From: Cubamyces lactineus
Taxonomy: Eukaryota > Basidiomycota > Agaricomycetes > Polyporales > Polyporaceae
NCBI GenBank assembly: GCA_022376465.1
Contig: JACDTU010000036.1
Location: 62,001 to 126,000, forward strand
DNA: 64,000 nucleotides
Direction of reading: 5' to 3'
In this document: one piece after another, positions 41,611 to 51,830 of the stretch
Layout of the letters: each line of letters begins with the position of its first letter
How positions within the stretch are numbered: position 1 is the stretch's first letter
Program-made: the position numbers and the translations under genes
Notes under the pieces: generated by a model
What the model saw: the letters and a program-made list of their open reading frames with translations, nothing else
The model's database searches: none
What the model was told of the DNA's origin: nothing

Positions 41611-42903
41611 ATGGTTCACACTCAAACTCGTCTTACTGGTCGTCGTTTCTCTGAGGCTACTCGTCGCAACATTCCCCGTCCTCCCAACTTCATTCGGGAA
41701 CGACGGACGGTGTTCTACAACCATCTCCCCCGACACACTGTCTCGTGCAACGACGAAGGCACTCTCGCTGATCGTATTGGTTGGGTCATTGTGCACCCCG
41801 ACCTCTACAGCCATGTCGAGGCCCGGATTGCCCATCTCCCTGAGGTCAAAGACCTCATCGACGTCTATCGCGCCCTCGCTAGGGCCGCTCCCTCGTACTC
41901 GGTTCTCGTCCGATACAACAAGAAGACGTCGGCGCCCAGATCAGAGAAGAAGAAAGTGGATCAAGTTGCGAGCGAGGCTTACCACGCTGTAATCCAAGGA
42001 GCAGAGAAGGTGCTATCTATGCTCGCTAACCCCCAGGTCGCGGGGGCCCTCTCGGACTTAATGCCCCTGCGCAACCAACACGGCACACATAGCTGGGGGC
42101 ATGTCTTTTGGCCGCAGCGTCTTGACGACTACCCTCAGCCTATTGAGGTTGACTCCTCAGATGAGGAAGAGGATGAAGACGAGGTACGCTCCGATAGCGG
42201 ATGGTCTATTCCCTCGACTGACCCCTGGAAGATTTCCACTCCTGACCCCGAGGAGGAAGCTATCAAATGGGGTCTGACAGTTGAAGGGTCGACTCCAACC
42301 CTATCTTCCTCGAGCTCCGACTCTTCTTATGAGGAAGTCGAGTCTTTCGACCCCTTACCTGGGCTTGAACACCTCGAGCTTAGCACGATCGACGAACTCT
42401 CTGAAGATGAGTTCCACGAGGCCCTGAAAGTCGCAGTAAGGGCCCCTTCCCCGCCTCCTCCTCCCCCGACTGCAATCACCAAGCACGTCGAGGAACCCCA
42501 TGGACGGTGCGGTTTCTTTCGAGGAACCGGAGAAGATCGTTTCGGTTACATCAACTCTCGAGGCGACATCTTCATGGTCCCTAACAGTTCTTTCGGTATC
42601 TCTGACGTTCGGATCATGGTCGCATACCATCTCCGATGGCCTGAAGCTTCGGTCAGGACCACCCAAGCCGCCTCCCTACTCATCGACGACGTCATCGCCA
42701 GGCGTGGAAATTACCCCGCCTTCAAGGTCGACGCTGAACGCATCGCGACTACTTATCGCGAGGCTTTAGGCATGTCAGCGGCGGAGACTGCTCAATGGGA
42801 CTGCATTCGAGCAGTAGGTAGCGACGCAGATCTCGTCGAGATCTCCTTGGACGTCTTCCGTCCGGAGGTCGTCGAGAGAACTAACGCTATCGTTCACCTC
42901 TAA
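41611..42903 (+). CDS. gypsy copy 2 ORF3, unknown acidic protein
   Basis: 430 residues from the first ATG after the pol stop (context ACAATGG). The frame reads on from pol's end through 41530, but no ATG occurs before 41611. It is homologous to ORF3 of copy 1 with about 93% identity. The C-terminal block from HGRCGFFRGTGEDRF is nearly invariant, while the acidic Ser-rich middle varies and carries a one-codon gap. No transmembrane segment, so not an envelope protein. Function unknown. Confidence 0.78.
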   Translation: MVHTQTRLTGRRFSEATRRNIPRPPNFIRERRTVFYNHLPRHTVSCNDEGTLADRIGWVIVHPDLYSHVEARIAHLPEVKDLIDVYRALARAAPSYSVLVRYNKKTSAPRSEKKKVDQVASEAYHAVIQGAEKVLSMLANPQVAGALSDLMPLRNQHGTHSWGHVFWPQRLDDYPQPIEVDSSDEEEDEDEVRSDSGWSIPSTDPWKISTPDPEEEAIKWGLTVEGSTPTLSSSSSDSSYEEVESFDPLPGLEHLELSTIDELSEDEFHEALKVAVRAPSPPPPPPTAITKHVEEPHGRCGFFRGTGEDRFGYINSRGDIFMVPNSSFGISDVRIMVAYHLRWPEASVRTTQAASLLIDDVIARRGNYPAFKVDAERIATTYREALGMSAAETAQWDCIRAVGSDADLVEISLDVFRPEVVERTNAIVHL

Positions 42904-42937
42904 GGTCGAGGACGACCTTCAGCGGAGGGGGAGCTGA

Positions 42938-43477
42938 TGTTATGAATGTACGATAGGTATTGCGTCGTCTCAACGAACTAGTGACATTTCTTAGTACTTA
43001 CTCTGTACGATACGAGTATGGCGAGCTCTGGGATTCTAGCTACGACTGTATATGGCGGATTCTATGGAACAGTCTTGTGTTGTCTAGGACTTTCTATGCA
43101 CAGTCACTTCTGCACAGTGCACAGTCGTTCTGCACAGTGCACAGGCGCTTCTGCGCAGCGCACAGCAGCACTGCCACAGTGTTACTAGGTTCGACTAGCG
43201 CTGACTACTACATACCAGAAAGTCCTTGTATACGCTAGAACATTCCGTCTACAGGCTGATGTACATGTATATAAGAGGCGACGCCATAGAGCGACCCTCA
43301 GCTTTCAGTCTCTTCGCGAAATACGACTTTGGTTGCTCGTTAACTCGCTTTCAACTGCAAATACTACTACGCGCTTATCTTCGACAAGCTAGGGCTAGTA
43401 GCTGAATAGATACAAGCTCTCTATTCATTGACGTCTTAAGGCTTGATAGTTTAAGAGTCACGCTCGAAAGCGTAACA
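42938..43477 (+). repeat. 3' LTR, gypsy copy 2
   Basis: 540 bp, apparently identical to the 5' LTR and preceded by the polypurine tract at 42922-42937. Confidence 0.95.
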
Positions 43478-43482
43478 AGAGT

Positions 43483-46100
43483 AACCTCCAACTGCTCGAT
43501 GCTGCCCCTCAATGGGATGATGTCCGTCAAGCAAGTTTCGAGTCTAGGATCGCACGAATCACTGCCCCGTGCGGCTTACCGCTCACCTGGGTGGAGAACG
43601 TTGAGGTAGTCGACTTCTTTGCAGAGTTCATCCCTTGCGCACTAGTTCCTTCACGCACCACACTCGGAAACCGAATCATACCAGCGGAGCTTCACAAGTT
43701 TCGTGACAATGCACAGAATGAATGCAAGGGTAAGCTGGCTACTGTTCAGTGTGACAGCTACACGGCGTCAAACCAGCATCACCTTGTTGCGTTTATGATC
43801 ACCGTGGGCGGGAAGGTTGGTTTATTACGGTACATAATTGTTTATTCATTCTGCTCAATATGAACATAGGTCTATACAATCCGCGCGTATGACACGTCGG
43901 ACGAGCCGAAGACTGCAGCAAACCTGTTCCCTCGTATACTCGAGATCATTGATTTCGTGGAGAAGGAGTGGGCCATTACTGTCGTTGCGGTGACTTCAGA
44001 TGGTAGTGGGGAGTCCCGGGCTGCCCGAGCGGAGGTTGTCAAGGCCCGGCCAAAGCTTGTTGGCCCAGACTGCTACGCACATCAGATATGGTGGATCATG
44101 CTTATCTGCTGTACATTGATGTGATGCGACACATTGTAGCTGGAGCGAGTGGTTCATGACTACTTCGCATGCAAGGCACCCATCTTTGAATGGACAAAAC
44201 AAGCCGATGAAGTCATACGCTGGCTCCGAAGTCGCACATACCTCCTTGCGCTTTTACGTGATATCCAGATGTCAACACCGGGGTTTCAAGGACAACCCAA
44301 GACAGTGATACGTGGAGTTGCGACCCGATGGACTTCACATTACCTTGCGTACCGTCGACTCCTTGAACTTCAGCCTGCACTCCAGTTGCTTGCTCGGGAC
44401 TCGCGGCTCTATCTCTCTGGCAATGCGGAAAGCCACGCCAAGACCCAACATATGCTCCCTATCATCCAGGATGGGTTATTCTGGCACTCAGTCTTGCAGT
44501 ATGTTCTATGCACTCATGAGAACCAGCATACATCTAACCATAGTTGCCCAACAGAGTCAAGAAGCACTTGGAACCTCTTGCTATTGCAACCAATGTTACA
44601 CAGTCTGATAACTGTCGCTTGGATGAAGTTCTCATAACATTTGGAGTCCTTCTGCATGCCTTTGACTCTCTTGATGATACCCAACAGATCATCACAGATG
44701 CAGTCACAGCCAGTTTGGAGAAACGTTGGGATAAATCTGACCAAGATGTCTTCATTGCAGCAGTCATCCTTAACCCCTTCATTCGGACTCAGCCCTTTCG
44801 ACAATTGCCAGAGCTTTTCACCCCTGCTGCAATCTACCTGCTTCTTGAGCGCCTCTGGACACGCTTCTATCCCGAGACCTCTGTTCCGGATGACTTTTAC
44901 ACTTCGGTGAAGTCGTACTTGTCCGAAGACGGCCAATTTGCAACACTATCTAAGACCATGACAGCAGTCACCAATGCAGCCAAAGCACACATCAGGAAAG
45001 CCTGAAATCTCCATTCGTATCATATGGTCGCGCATGGACGGATGGAGGCGCTGGAGGAACCCCCCGAATTATGGAGGCGCTCGTCTCCATCTGGCTCTGG
45101 ATGGATCCTTTCCCACGACCTGGGAAGGCTCGTCCTGTGTTGCCTACGCACAAGGGTCTCAAATTTGTTCAATAAACGGACTCTGTGACTTACGCGTAAA
45201 CGATTTAGGTCGCTTTTATGGTATGCATTTGCTATATGGAAGGGGTCGGTAAACCGCCCTGGAGAATGGGCTGGGCGCCTGGAGCGATGGAGGCCCTGGA
45301 GACGCCCACCTCCATCTGGAGATTTAACACTTTCCTGATGCAGGTATGTGAGCATATATATGGATGTCTCTAATAATCACTTATATGCAAAATTCTATAG
45401 GGTCTCGAGTCACCTAGCCCAGCCATGGTTTGGAGGGACCATACGATTCCCGGAAAACCCATCCCTGCTCTGCATGCACTTGCGATCCATATCTACTCCA
45501 TCTGTCCCAACTCAGCAAATTGCGAACGGCTATTCAGTGCTCTTGGCCTCATTATGACAAAACTCCGAAACAGGATGGGCCACAAGACACTCATGAACAT
45601 CGCTGAACTTCTCATGCATCTACGGGATGAACATGTCCGCAGGGGTGTGAAGGCGCGCCTCCGGCGACAATTTGGAGAACAAGCAAAGCTTCAAAACGAA
45701 CAGGCACAGAGCAGTGGCAGTAAGTCATATATGGATTTATTTGTGAGACAAGTCCAAAGTAATAATCCCGATGTCAGATGAGCCGCTCACCGCCCGCACG
45801 GGCACGCAAGCATCATCAGCCAACAGCGGCTTTGAGGCTCTAGCGTCTGCGCTGTCCAATGATGATGATACTGACTTTTCGGACACACCTGCATTCCCAT
45901 CCGAGATACGGAAGACCTTGCGGATGCTACTCAATTTCGATGCACCATTCTGGCGATCAAAACTTGAACGCACATCAACTGCGAGTCTCGATGATGAGCT
46001 CGCTCTCTGGGAGATCCTTGACATGGATGCAGATGGCGAAGAGGCTGGGGCACAGGGAATCGAGCTGGATGATCTCGCGAATGCACTGATAAACGCCTAG
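43483..46100 (+). pseudogene. hAT 1 transposase, catalytic and dimerisation exons
   Basis: Resumes the transposase after the gypsy insert: QLLDAAPQWDDVRQASFESR, GLPLTWVENVE, then KLATVQCDSYTASNQHHLVA and VVAVTSDGSGESRAAR, which correspond to the hAT RNase H-like core. Later exons give GVATRWTSHYLAYRRLLELQ and VFIAAVILNPFIRTQPF. The C-terminal dimerisation region is HIYSICPNSANCERLFSALG followed by KLRNRMGHKTL. A further exon (about 45779-46100) adds an acidic tail. Introns are short (for example GTTGGT...ACATAG near 43820-43868). The frame is broken by the gypsy element and by an insert of about 330 bp at 45002-45340. Confidence 0.82.
45002..45340. mobile_element. Small insert in hAT 1 exon, MITE-like
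   Basis: Separates IRK... from the last hAT exons. AAATCTCCA-type sequence appears near both ends in inverted orientation and CCTGA stands at both borders. Inside are repeated CTCCATCTGG/GATGGAGGCGCT motifs. It has no coding capacity. Family and exact ends are uncertain. Confidence 0.4.
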
Positions 46101-46331
46101 TTATACGCCTGTATTTCTTTTTTCTCACAACATATCACTTGCATGATGCCAGAGTTTCGAGGAGTGCGAGGACGCGACGTTGCCCACCTGCGGACTGTTA
46201 AGCGCCAACGTACAGGTGCGGGTCATCGGTCGTGGGAAAGTCATTCGCTGACTTTGCGGACGGTGTGCCAAGTCATGCAGACCGGGCAACCGTGCTGACA
46301 GTCCGCAGACTCTTGCAACACTGGTCAGAGG

Positions 46332-47073
46332 CGACCGAGCGAGGACAGGCGAGGACGCGATAGGAGCGGGGCAAGACGGAATGAGAATGGGGAATGACGG
46401 GTACACGGTATACACGTGACGCAAACTGTGCACACAGCTAGATGATAACCGATTCAAAGTCGAATCGGAATCATTCGGGGGGTTCTGCAAGTAACGGTCA
46501 TTTTGCAGAACTCCGAGTTCTCGCCCGCTGCTGCTCCCCTCCCCTTCATATTTCACACATACATCTCTGACACTATTGAGACAACATATCTCAAGTTTGG
46601 CGGTGATATGTTGAGAATCAGTGTCTTGAGAGATCGAAGATGCGCCATACACCCTTGCAAACCACAGGCGCCTAACCAATCTCTCAGATCCCTCGAAGAG
46701 ACGCAGTAATCAGCCCATGAAATTCTATTGAGGGTCTTAGGAAGGCATTTAAATGTATGTATAATTTGCCCGATACACCGAAACGCGGGAGAGGAACAGT
46801 CGAGGAGGGTTTTGCAACCCCTCTGCAACGCTTTGCAGAAGTACGGAAATGGGTGGCTGAAAACTCGGCACCCGCATACGACCCGCAATATCGATCCAGA
46901 GACCACGAAAACTCACCGATACGGAGCTTGTAGTGCCCTTCATAATGCCTGAGGATACCAGAAAGTCCGGCGAGGAACTGCATGAACACATCGAGGCAGG
47001 CTGTCCGGCGTTGCAGAACTCCCTGAATGATAGTAGATGTGTTAGGAATGGCTCACCTCGCAAAATCTATCAG
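46332..47073. other. No gene seen
   Basis: Flank of hAT 1 up to the oxoprolinase-like exons. It may contain the 5' end of the Helitron. The frames here are short and resemble nothing I know. Confidence 0.35.
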
Positions 47074-47802
47074 ATCAAGCCTCACGGAGCCGTTTACGAC
47101 ATGACCGCACGCGACCCTGCGCTCGCTCGTGCAGCCGTGGGTGTCGCAAAGACATTCAACGTGCCTTTCATGGGCCTCCCCGGCACACACCACCAAGCTG
47201 CTGCGAAGGAACTCGGTGTTCCGTTCATCGCTGGTAAGCCATCCTTCTCAACGGCGTGTACCTGAAAAGACCACATATAGGTGCATGATTCCGCTCTTAC
47301 CCTACTACATGCAGAATGGTTCGTCGATATGGAGTATAGCCCCGAGGGGAAGCTGTTGATTACAAAGTACGTGCCCCGGATCTTCCAAGCACGCCTCACT
47401 GCCGAGGGAGCATGTAGATACAGACATGGCATCGAGTTACTATCGCTGACTGTTGAACTGCCCGGACAGGACGCATGAGCCCCTCTCAGCGTCCGTCGTG
47501 CGCGATGGGTTGAACAGATTACTCGAGGAGAACCGCATCACGACCACAACGGGCTCCCTTCCTCTCACCGAGGGCGTCACGGAGGTTTCTATCTGCTGCC
47601 ACTCTGATACGCCGGTACGTGCTCCGCCCTTCTCCCCGTTCTATCCTTCTCCCCAGTCTCGATGCCATCTTTCGTTGCTTCTACGTTTCTGCGCGTGAGA
47701 GTGGGGGTGCTGAATGCGTGTGTGACGGCGTTGCAGGGCGCGGTCGAGATCGCGGAGGCGGTGAAGGCGTTGGTGGACAGGAACAACGCGCAGCTGCAGT
47801 AA
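47074..47802 (+). pseudogene. LamB/YcsF (5-oxoprolinase subunit A-like), 3' part only
   Basis: Exons 47074-47233, 47315-47366, 47470-47614 and 47737-47802 join in frame. They read IKPHGAVYDMTARDPALARA, VPFMGLPGTHHQAAAKELGV, EWFVDMEYSPEGKLL, KTHEPLSASVV and TEGVTEVSICCHSDTPGAVE, ending NNAQLQ. This is the C-terminal half of the LamB/YcsF family (the HxKPHGALY motif and the CxHGD-like end), known in bacteria as 5-oxoprolinase subunit A. The N-terminal half with the NxDxGE motif is missing. An AG acceptor at 47072-47073 precedes the first recognised exon, and upstream is transposon flank. I infer a 5'-truncated remnant. Confidence 0.72.
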
Positions 47803-49647
47803 GCGAGCTGCTTGCAGGCCAGGCAACGAATCGTGGAGAGCCGAGTACCCGTTTGGTCAGTGCAATGGGGGATCATGTACCTACGCCTGCACATGATGCG
47901 CATGGATGGCGCATATACATATTTTCCGAGGAAGTGCGTACCCTGTAGTGCGACATAGTACGTCCTGAGCCGTCCGACGCGCACTTCTCGCCGCGGCTTC
48001 TCCGTCCGCCACCACCCAAAATACGCTCAGGCCCACTCGGCGTGCTCGTCGCCCGCCCTGGTCGGAGGATTGGTTCTTGCGAGGCTATATGAGACCCGTT
48101 CTGAACTTCTCTCGCATGCTGTCGCCTCCCATACGTCTGTAGTACTGAATGCTGTGACGATTTGTCGCGGGGACCGTCCTGCTCGACCGCCGACAAACAT
48201 TCTCGGCGCGCGGTGGTTCACGCCCGACGCACTCTTCGTAGGGCGCTACATGCAACACGGTCACGACCCCGCGTTGCGTGATTGATTACGGCGTTCAGGC
48301 GCCCACTAACGCGTCCACCGTGTCTGATTCGCACTCGACCCCTATGGACCCTTCGTTGGCCCTGGATCCGACGTCCCTGGAGAGACACCTATACAGGTCG
48401 TGCCGTTACTCGCCTCATCAACCCTACGCGTCTGCGCTTTGTTTCTGGTCGTGCGAGGAATTGAGCTTACCGGAACAACGGGCCACCTTCTCACGGTAAT
48501 ATACCAGGTACTAGATTCTTGGTCCGTGTTCGTTCACACCGCGCCCAGCGCTGTGGGATTGAGCTGAATGAATGGACCGCCATTTAATGGTAACGCTGAC
48601 ATTTCCCCGATCAGGCGAGGAGGATGTTTGTTAGTCTAAATCGGCGGTAGATTTACCAATGAGGCGTTTGGGCCCCGCGCACACTGGAGGTGATACGATG
48701 GAGGCCACGAGTGAGACGGTCTACAAGGCAGGGTACATCACACGCACTCGCCTAAAGGTTCGTATGGTACGAATGCCGAAGTATATAGAGTTGAGAAAAC
48801 GGGCGTCCCACTTGGTGCAAGGCCAGGCCGCGTAGAAATACCTTGAGGTAATTTCAGAAGCTAGGTCTGTTCTATGTCTGCGTGCGGTTGCAGTTGAGAG
48901 TATCTACCTCGTGTGTGCACCTGAGCTAAATAGGTCTTAACGCGAGAGAGGAGTGAGAACTTATGGGTACGTACCGGACCAAGTCCAAGTACGATACACC
49001 TGCAAAGTTCAAGCATGAACCTTGAATTAGAGTCCGATGAGCTGAGTTTGGATCGCCGATTTAGTCAGACGCCCAAGCCATGGCTAGGGTAAATGAATGA
49101 GCCGCCGGTTTCCCCGCACCCCGTTCCTTTCCCCGCATCCACCACCTCGACTCGAACGACGACGACCTCCCGCTCGCTGTTGTCGATGCGGTTTTCTGCC
49201 TTTTGCCCGTCGCGCTCTTGTATGCATCACATCGAGCTCCTTGGCGGCAGAGCGGAACATGCCACACTCTCTATGACACATCCCGCTAGTTAAGTCACGA
49301 CCCGCTGGCTCCGACGTCCACGTGAGAACGAGCCCCTCGCCGAGGGGAGAGGCTACCGGCGGGAGGGGGAGCGAGGGCGAGGGAGATCTGCGGGGATTGA
49401 GCTGTGCTCCCCGGCCGCACAAAAGGGAATCGCAGCGTCAATGGCCGGCTGGGGATGGGAACTCGTGGCTGATGCGAGCAGTCGTAGGTCCGGCCTTCTC
49501 TTCTGCATGACGCCCTCCAGTCCTGGCTGACGCTCTAATGGACTATACCATAACACCACCGTCTAATCGTTTACCCTCCTCGTGCGTATATCTACCCCGC
49601 CAGCCGCTAATCTCGCCTCGTCCCCATCTCCTGTCTCATCTCCGACC
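47803..49647. other. No gene seen
   Basis: GC-rich flank with many short unrelated frames. The last roughly 200 bp, with pyrimidine-rich CCTCGTCCCC stretches, probably serve as promoter and leader of the monooxygenase. Confidence 0.4.
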
Positions 49648-50587
49648 ATGGCCACCCACGAACCCGTAGCTGCTCACCGCGCCGCCTCTGCAGAGGGCAT
49701 CTCACTCCACACTCGACTCTACGACGGCCGCAAGGCTTCCCATCGGCTCCATGTCCTCGTCGTTGGCTGTGGTATGGGCGGTCTTGCCGCTGCTCACTGT
49801 CTCGGCCAAGCAGGACACAAGGTTACCTTATTCGAGTCGGCCGCTGCTATCGGTGAGGTCGGCGCTGGCATCCAAGTCACTCCAAACGTCTCCCGTCTGC
49901 TCAGGAGGTGGGGTGTCGGCGACGCTCTCGAGTCCGTCGCCGTCCGCCCAGATGCCATCGTCCTCCGCAAGTACGACACTGGTGAGCGTGTCGCGTATAC
50001 CAGCTGGGCAGATATGGAACGCCGCTACGGCTCGCCCTACTATCATATCCACCGCGCCGACCTCCACAAGCTTCTCTTCGACCTCGCCGTACCGTATATG
50101 GAACTCCGCCTCAAGTCAAGCGTAGTCGCCGTTGACCCTGACGCACCCTCCGTCACGCTCGCCACAGGCGAAGTCGTCCATGGAGACCTGATCGTCGGCG
50201 CGGACGGTATCAAGAGTACGATCAAACGGGTCGTCCTCGGGCACACGAACCCTGCGGAGCCGACAGGGGACGCAGTCTATCGCGCCATTATTCCCTCGCA
50301 TCTACTGCTCAAGGATCCGGAGCTCAAGGGATTTATTGACATTCCCGAAATGACCGGATGGATGGGCCCAGGGCGGCACATCATGGCGTACAACATTGTG
50401 AGTACTAGCGCGAGTTGAACTCCGTGTAAGTCGGTACAGGAGCTGATCACGTTTGTTCACGCGTACAGCGGGCAAAGAAGGAGTTCAACATCGTTTTCGC
50501 ACACCCCGACGACGGCTCCGTCGAATCTTGGACAGCCGAAGGCAGCGCTGACAAAATGCGCGCTGATTTCGCCGACTTTGAGCCCCG
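49648..50587 (+). pseudogene. FAD-dependent monooxygenase (salicylate hydroxylase-like), 5' part
   Basis: ATG 49648 in an ideal context (ACCATGG). Exon 1 (49648-50397) holds the FAD-binding GxGxxG (VLVVGCGMGGLAAAHCLG), GAGIQVTPNVSRLL, YHIHRADLHKLLFDLA and the GD motif DLIVGADGIKSTIK. Exon 2 (50469-50587) continues NIVFAHPDDGSVESWTAEGS and ends FEP plus a split Arg codon at a good GTAAGT donor. The family needs a further C-terminal part with the second FAD motif (GDACHP). That is absent here; instead MFS transporter exons follow. Length about 290 of roughly 430 residues. I infer a gene truncated by rearrangement within an intron. Confidence 0.85.
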
Positions 50588-50625
50588 GTAAGTGCGCCCT
50601 CCCGCGTCTTATGCCTCTTCCGCAG

Positions 50626-51830
50626 GCCGCAGGCTTTTCCACCGTCCATACATTCGGTGCGATGGTATCACCACTTATCTCGACACAATTCGCGCGACTC
50701 CAGCACTGGTCATTTGTGTACCTCACCCACCTCGGCCTCCTTATCGTCACCGTCGTCATGCAAGTGATCACCTTCAAGTTCCAAAACCAAGAACGTACGT
50801 GACCTTATGCCTCTCCCACCCATTCATACGTTAGTACAGAGTCCAACGTTGGTCACACTGACACGACACTACAGAATGTGCGAAGGAGATAGGACAGCCG
50901 CCTCCGGACAACGGCTCGGATTCGCTGCTGCTGCGGTACAAGCGTGTCTTCCGTCTCCGCGTGGTGCATCTCATGGCATTGTTCGCTTTCATATACGTTG
51001 GGATTGAGGTGTCCATTGGGAGTGAGTGCTTCGCCGCACAGATCGTCCAGTACTCACATAACAACTATCTTGGATCGTGCTATCTGTTAGGTTGGATCGT
51101 CACCTATGTGATCAAGCTGCGCAACGGTGGTCCGAACTCTGGGTACATACCATCCGGTCTTTTTGGAGGTAAAGTGGATCTTGTTGACCGTTGCAATAGA
51201 TCTAGGAAGCTCACAGTGACAACGCAGGGCTCATGATAGGACGAGTAGCTCTGCTTCCGTTCAGCAAACTGGTAAGCAGCCCTCCCAAATATACGACCAG
51301 CTAACATATACTCGTCTGACAGGTCGGCGAGCGGCGCGTCATCTTCGTCTACATCCTCCTCGTCATGGCGTACGTCCCATCCTCATCCCTCTTCTCCACT
51401 TACTGACCGCCCAACCCGACCCGTCCCATCCTCTAGCCTCGAATTCGTCGTCTGGTTCGTCCGCTCGCAAGTCGGCGACGCGCTAGCCGTCGCCTTCATC
51501 GGCTTCTTCCTCGGGCCGCTCTTCCCGATCATGACGAACCACGCCGGGGGCATCCTCCCGCCCGACCTCATATCGGGCGGCGTCGGCTGGATCGCGAGCT
51601 GGGGCGCCGCGGGCACGGCGGTGTGGCCGTTCGTCGTCGGCGCGATCGCGTCGCGGTCAGTCTTACGCCCTTGTAAGTGGCTACGCTTTCTCCGGGCGGT
51701 CCGCGCTGTGTGTTGTTGGAACGAGAGACGCTGACTCTGGGTTGGACGTGACAGCGTGGTCTCGTTGACGGCTGTCCTCTTCGTCACTTGGGCGTGCGTG
51801 CCCCGCAGCCGGCAGAAAATTCAGGGTTAG
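50626..51830 (+). pseudogene. MFS transporter, C-terminal half
   Basis: Exons 50626-50794, 50875-51021, 51091-51168, 51228-51271, 51323-51369, 51437-51655 and 51755-51830 join in frame. They read FSTVHTFGAMVSPLISTQFA, then helices such as LGLLIVTVVMQVITF, VHLMALFAFIYVGIEV, WIVTYVIKLRNGGPNSGYIP, FVYILLVMALEFVVWFV, VAFIGFFLGPLFPI and AWGTAVWPFVVGAIASR-like. The last exon ends PRSRQKIQG. This matches the second half of fungal general-substrate MFS proteins (Bsc6/FucP-like). The first six helices are missing. The preceding monooxygenase donor is in phase 2 while the MFS frame at the acceptor needs phase 0, so no in-frame fusion results from the obvious splice. Confidence 0.8.

Larger units (their letters stand above)
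34571..43477 (+). mobile_element. Ty3/gypsy chromovirus, copy 2 (apparently intact)
   Basis: 8907 bp with two 540-bp LTRs that look identical throughout, target duplication AGAGT (34566-34570 and 43478-43482), and ORF1, Gag, Pol and ORF3 all open. It has the same self-priming and frameshift signals as copy 1. This is the best candidate for an active element in the window. It interrupts the hAT 1 transposase. Confidence 0.97.
33500..46323 (+). mobile_element. hAT transposon 1, split by gypsy copy 2
   Basis: Ends CAGTGTTGCAAGAGTC (33500) and its inverse GACTCTTGCAACACTG (to 46323), with the 8-bp duplication GTCAGAGG at 33492-33499 and 46324-46331. Subterminal inverted similarity continues to GCGAATGACTTTCCCA on both sides. 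Without the gypsy insert and its target repeat it would be about 3.9 kb. It encodes a BED-finger hAT transposase in pieces. Confidence 0.92.

Noticed and set aside
47950..49600. Several frames of 60-110 codons on both strands
   Set aside because: GC-rich shadows without shared splice structure, domain or good start context.
50587..50640. In-frame monooxygenase-transporter fusion protein
   Set aside because: Donor phase 2 and acceptor phase 0 do not match for the MFS frame, and other nearby acceptors do not repair it.
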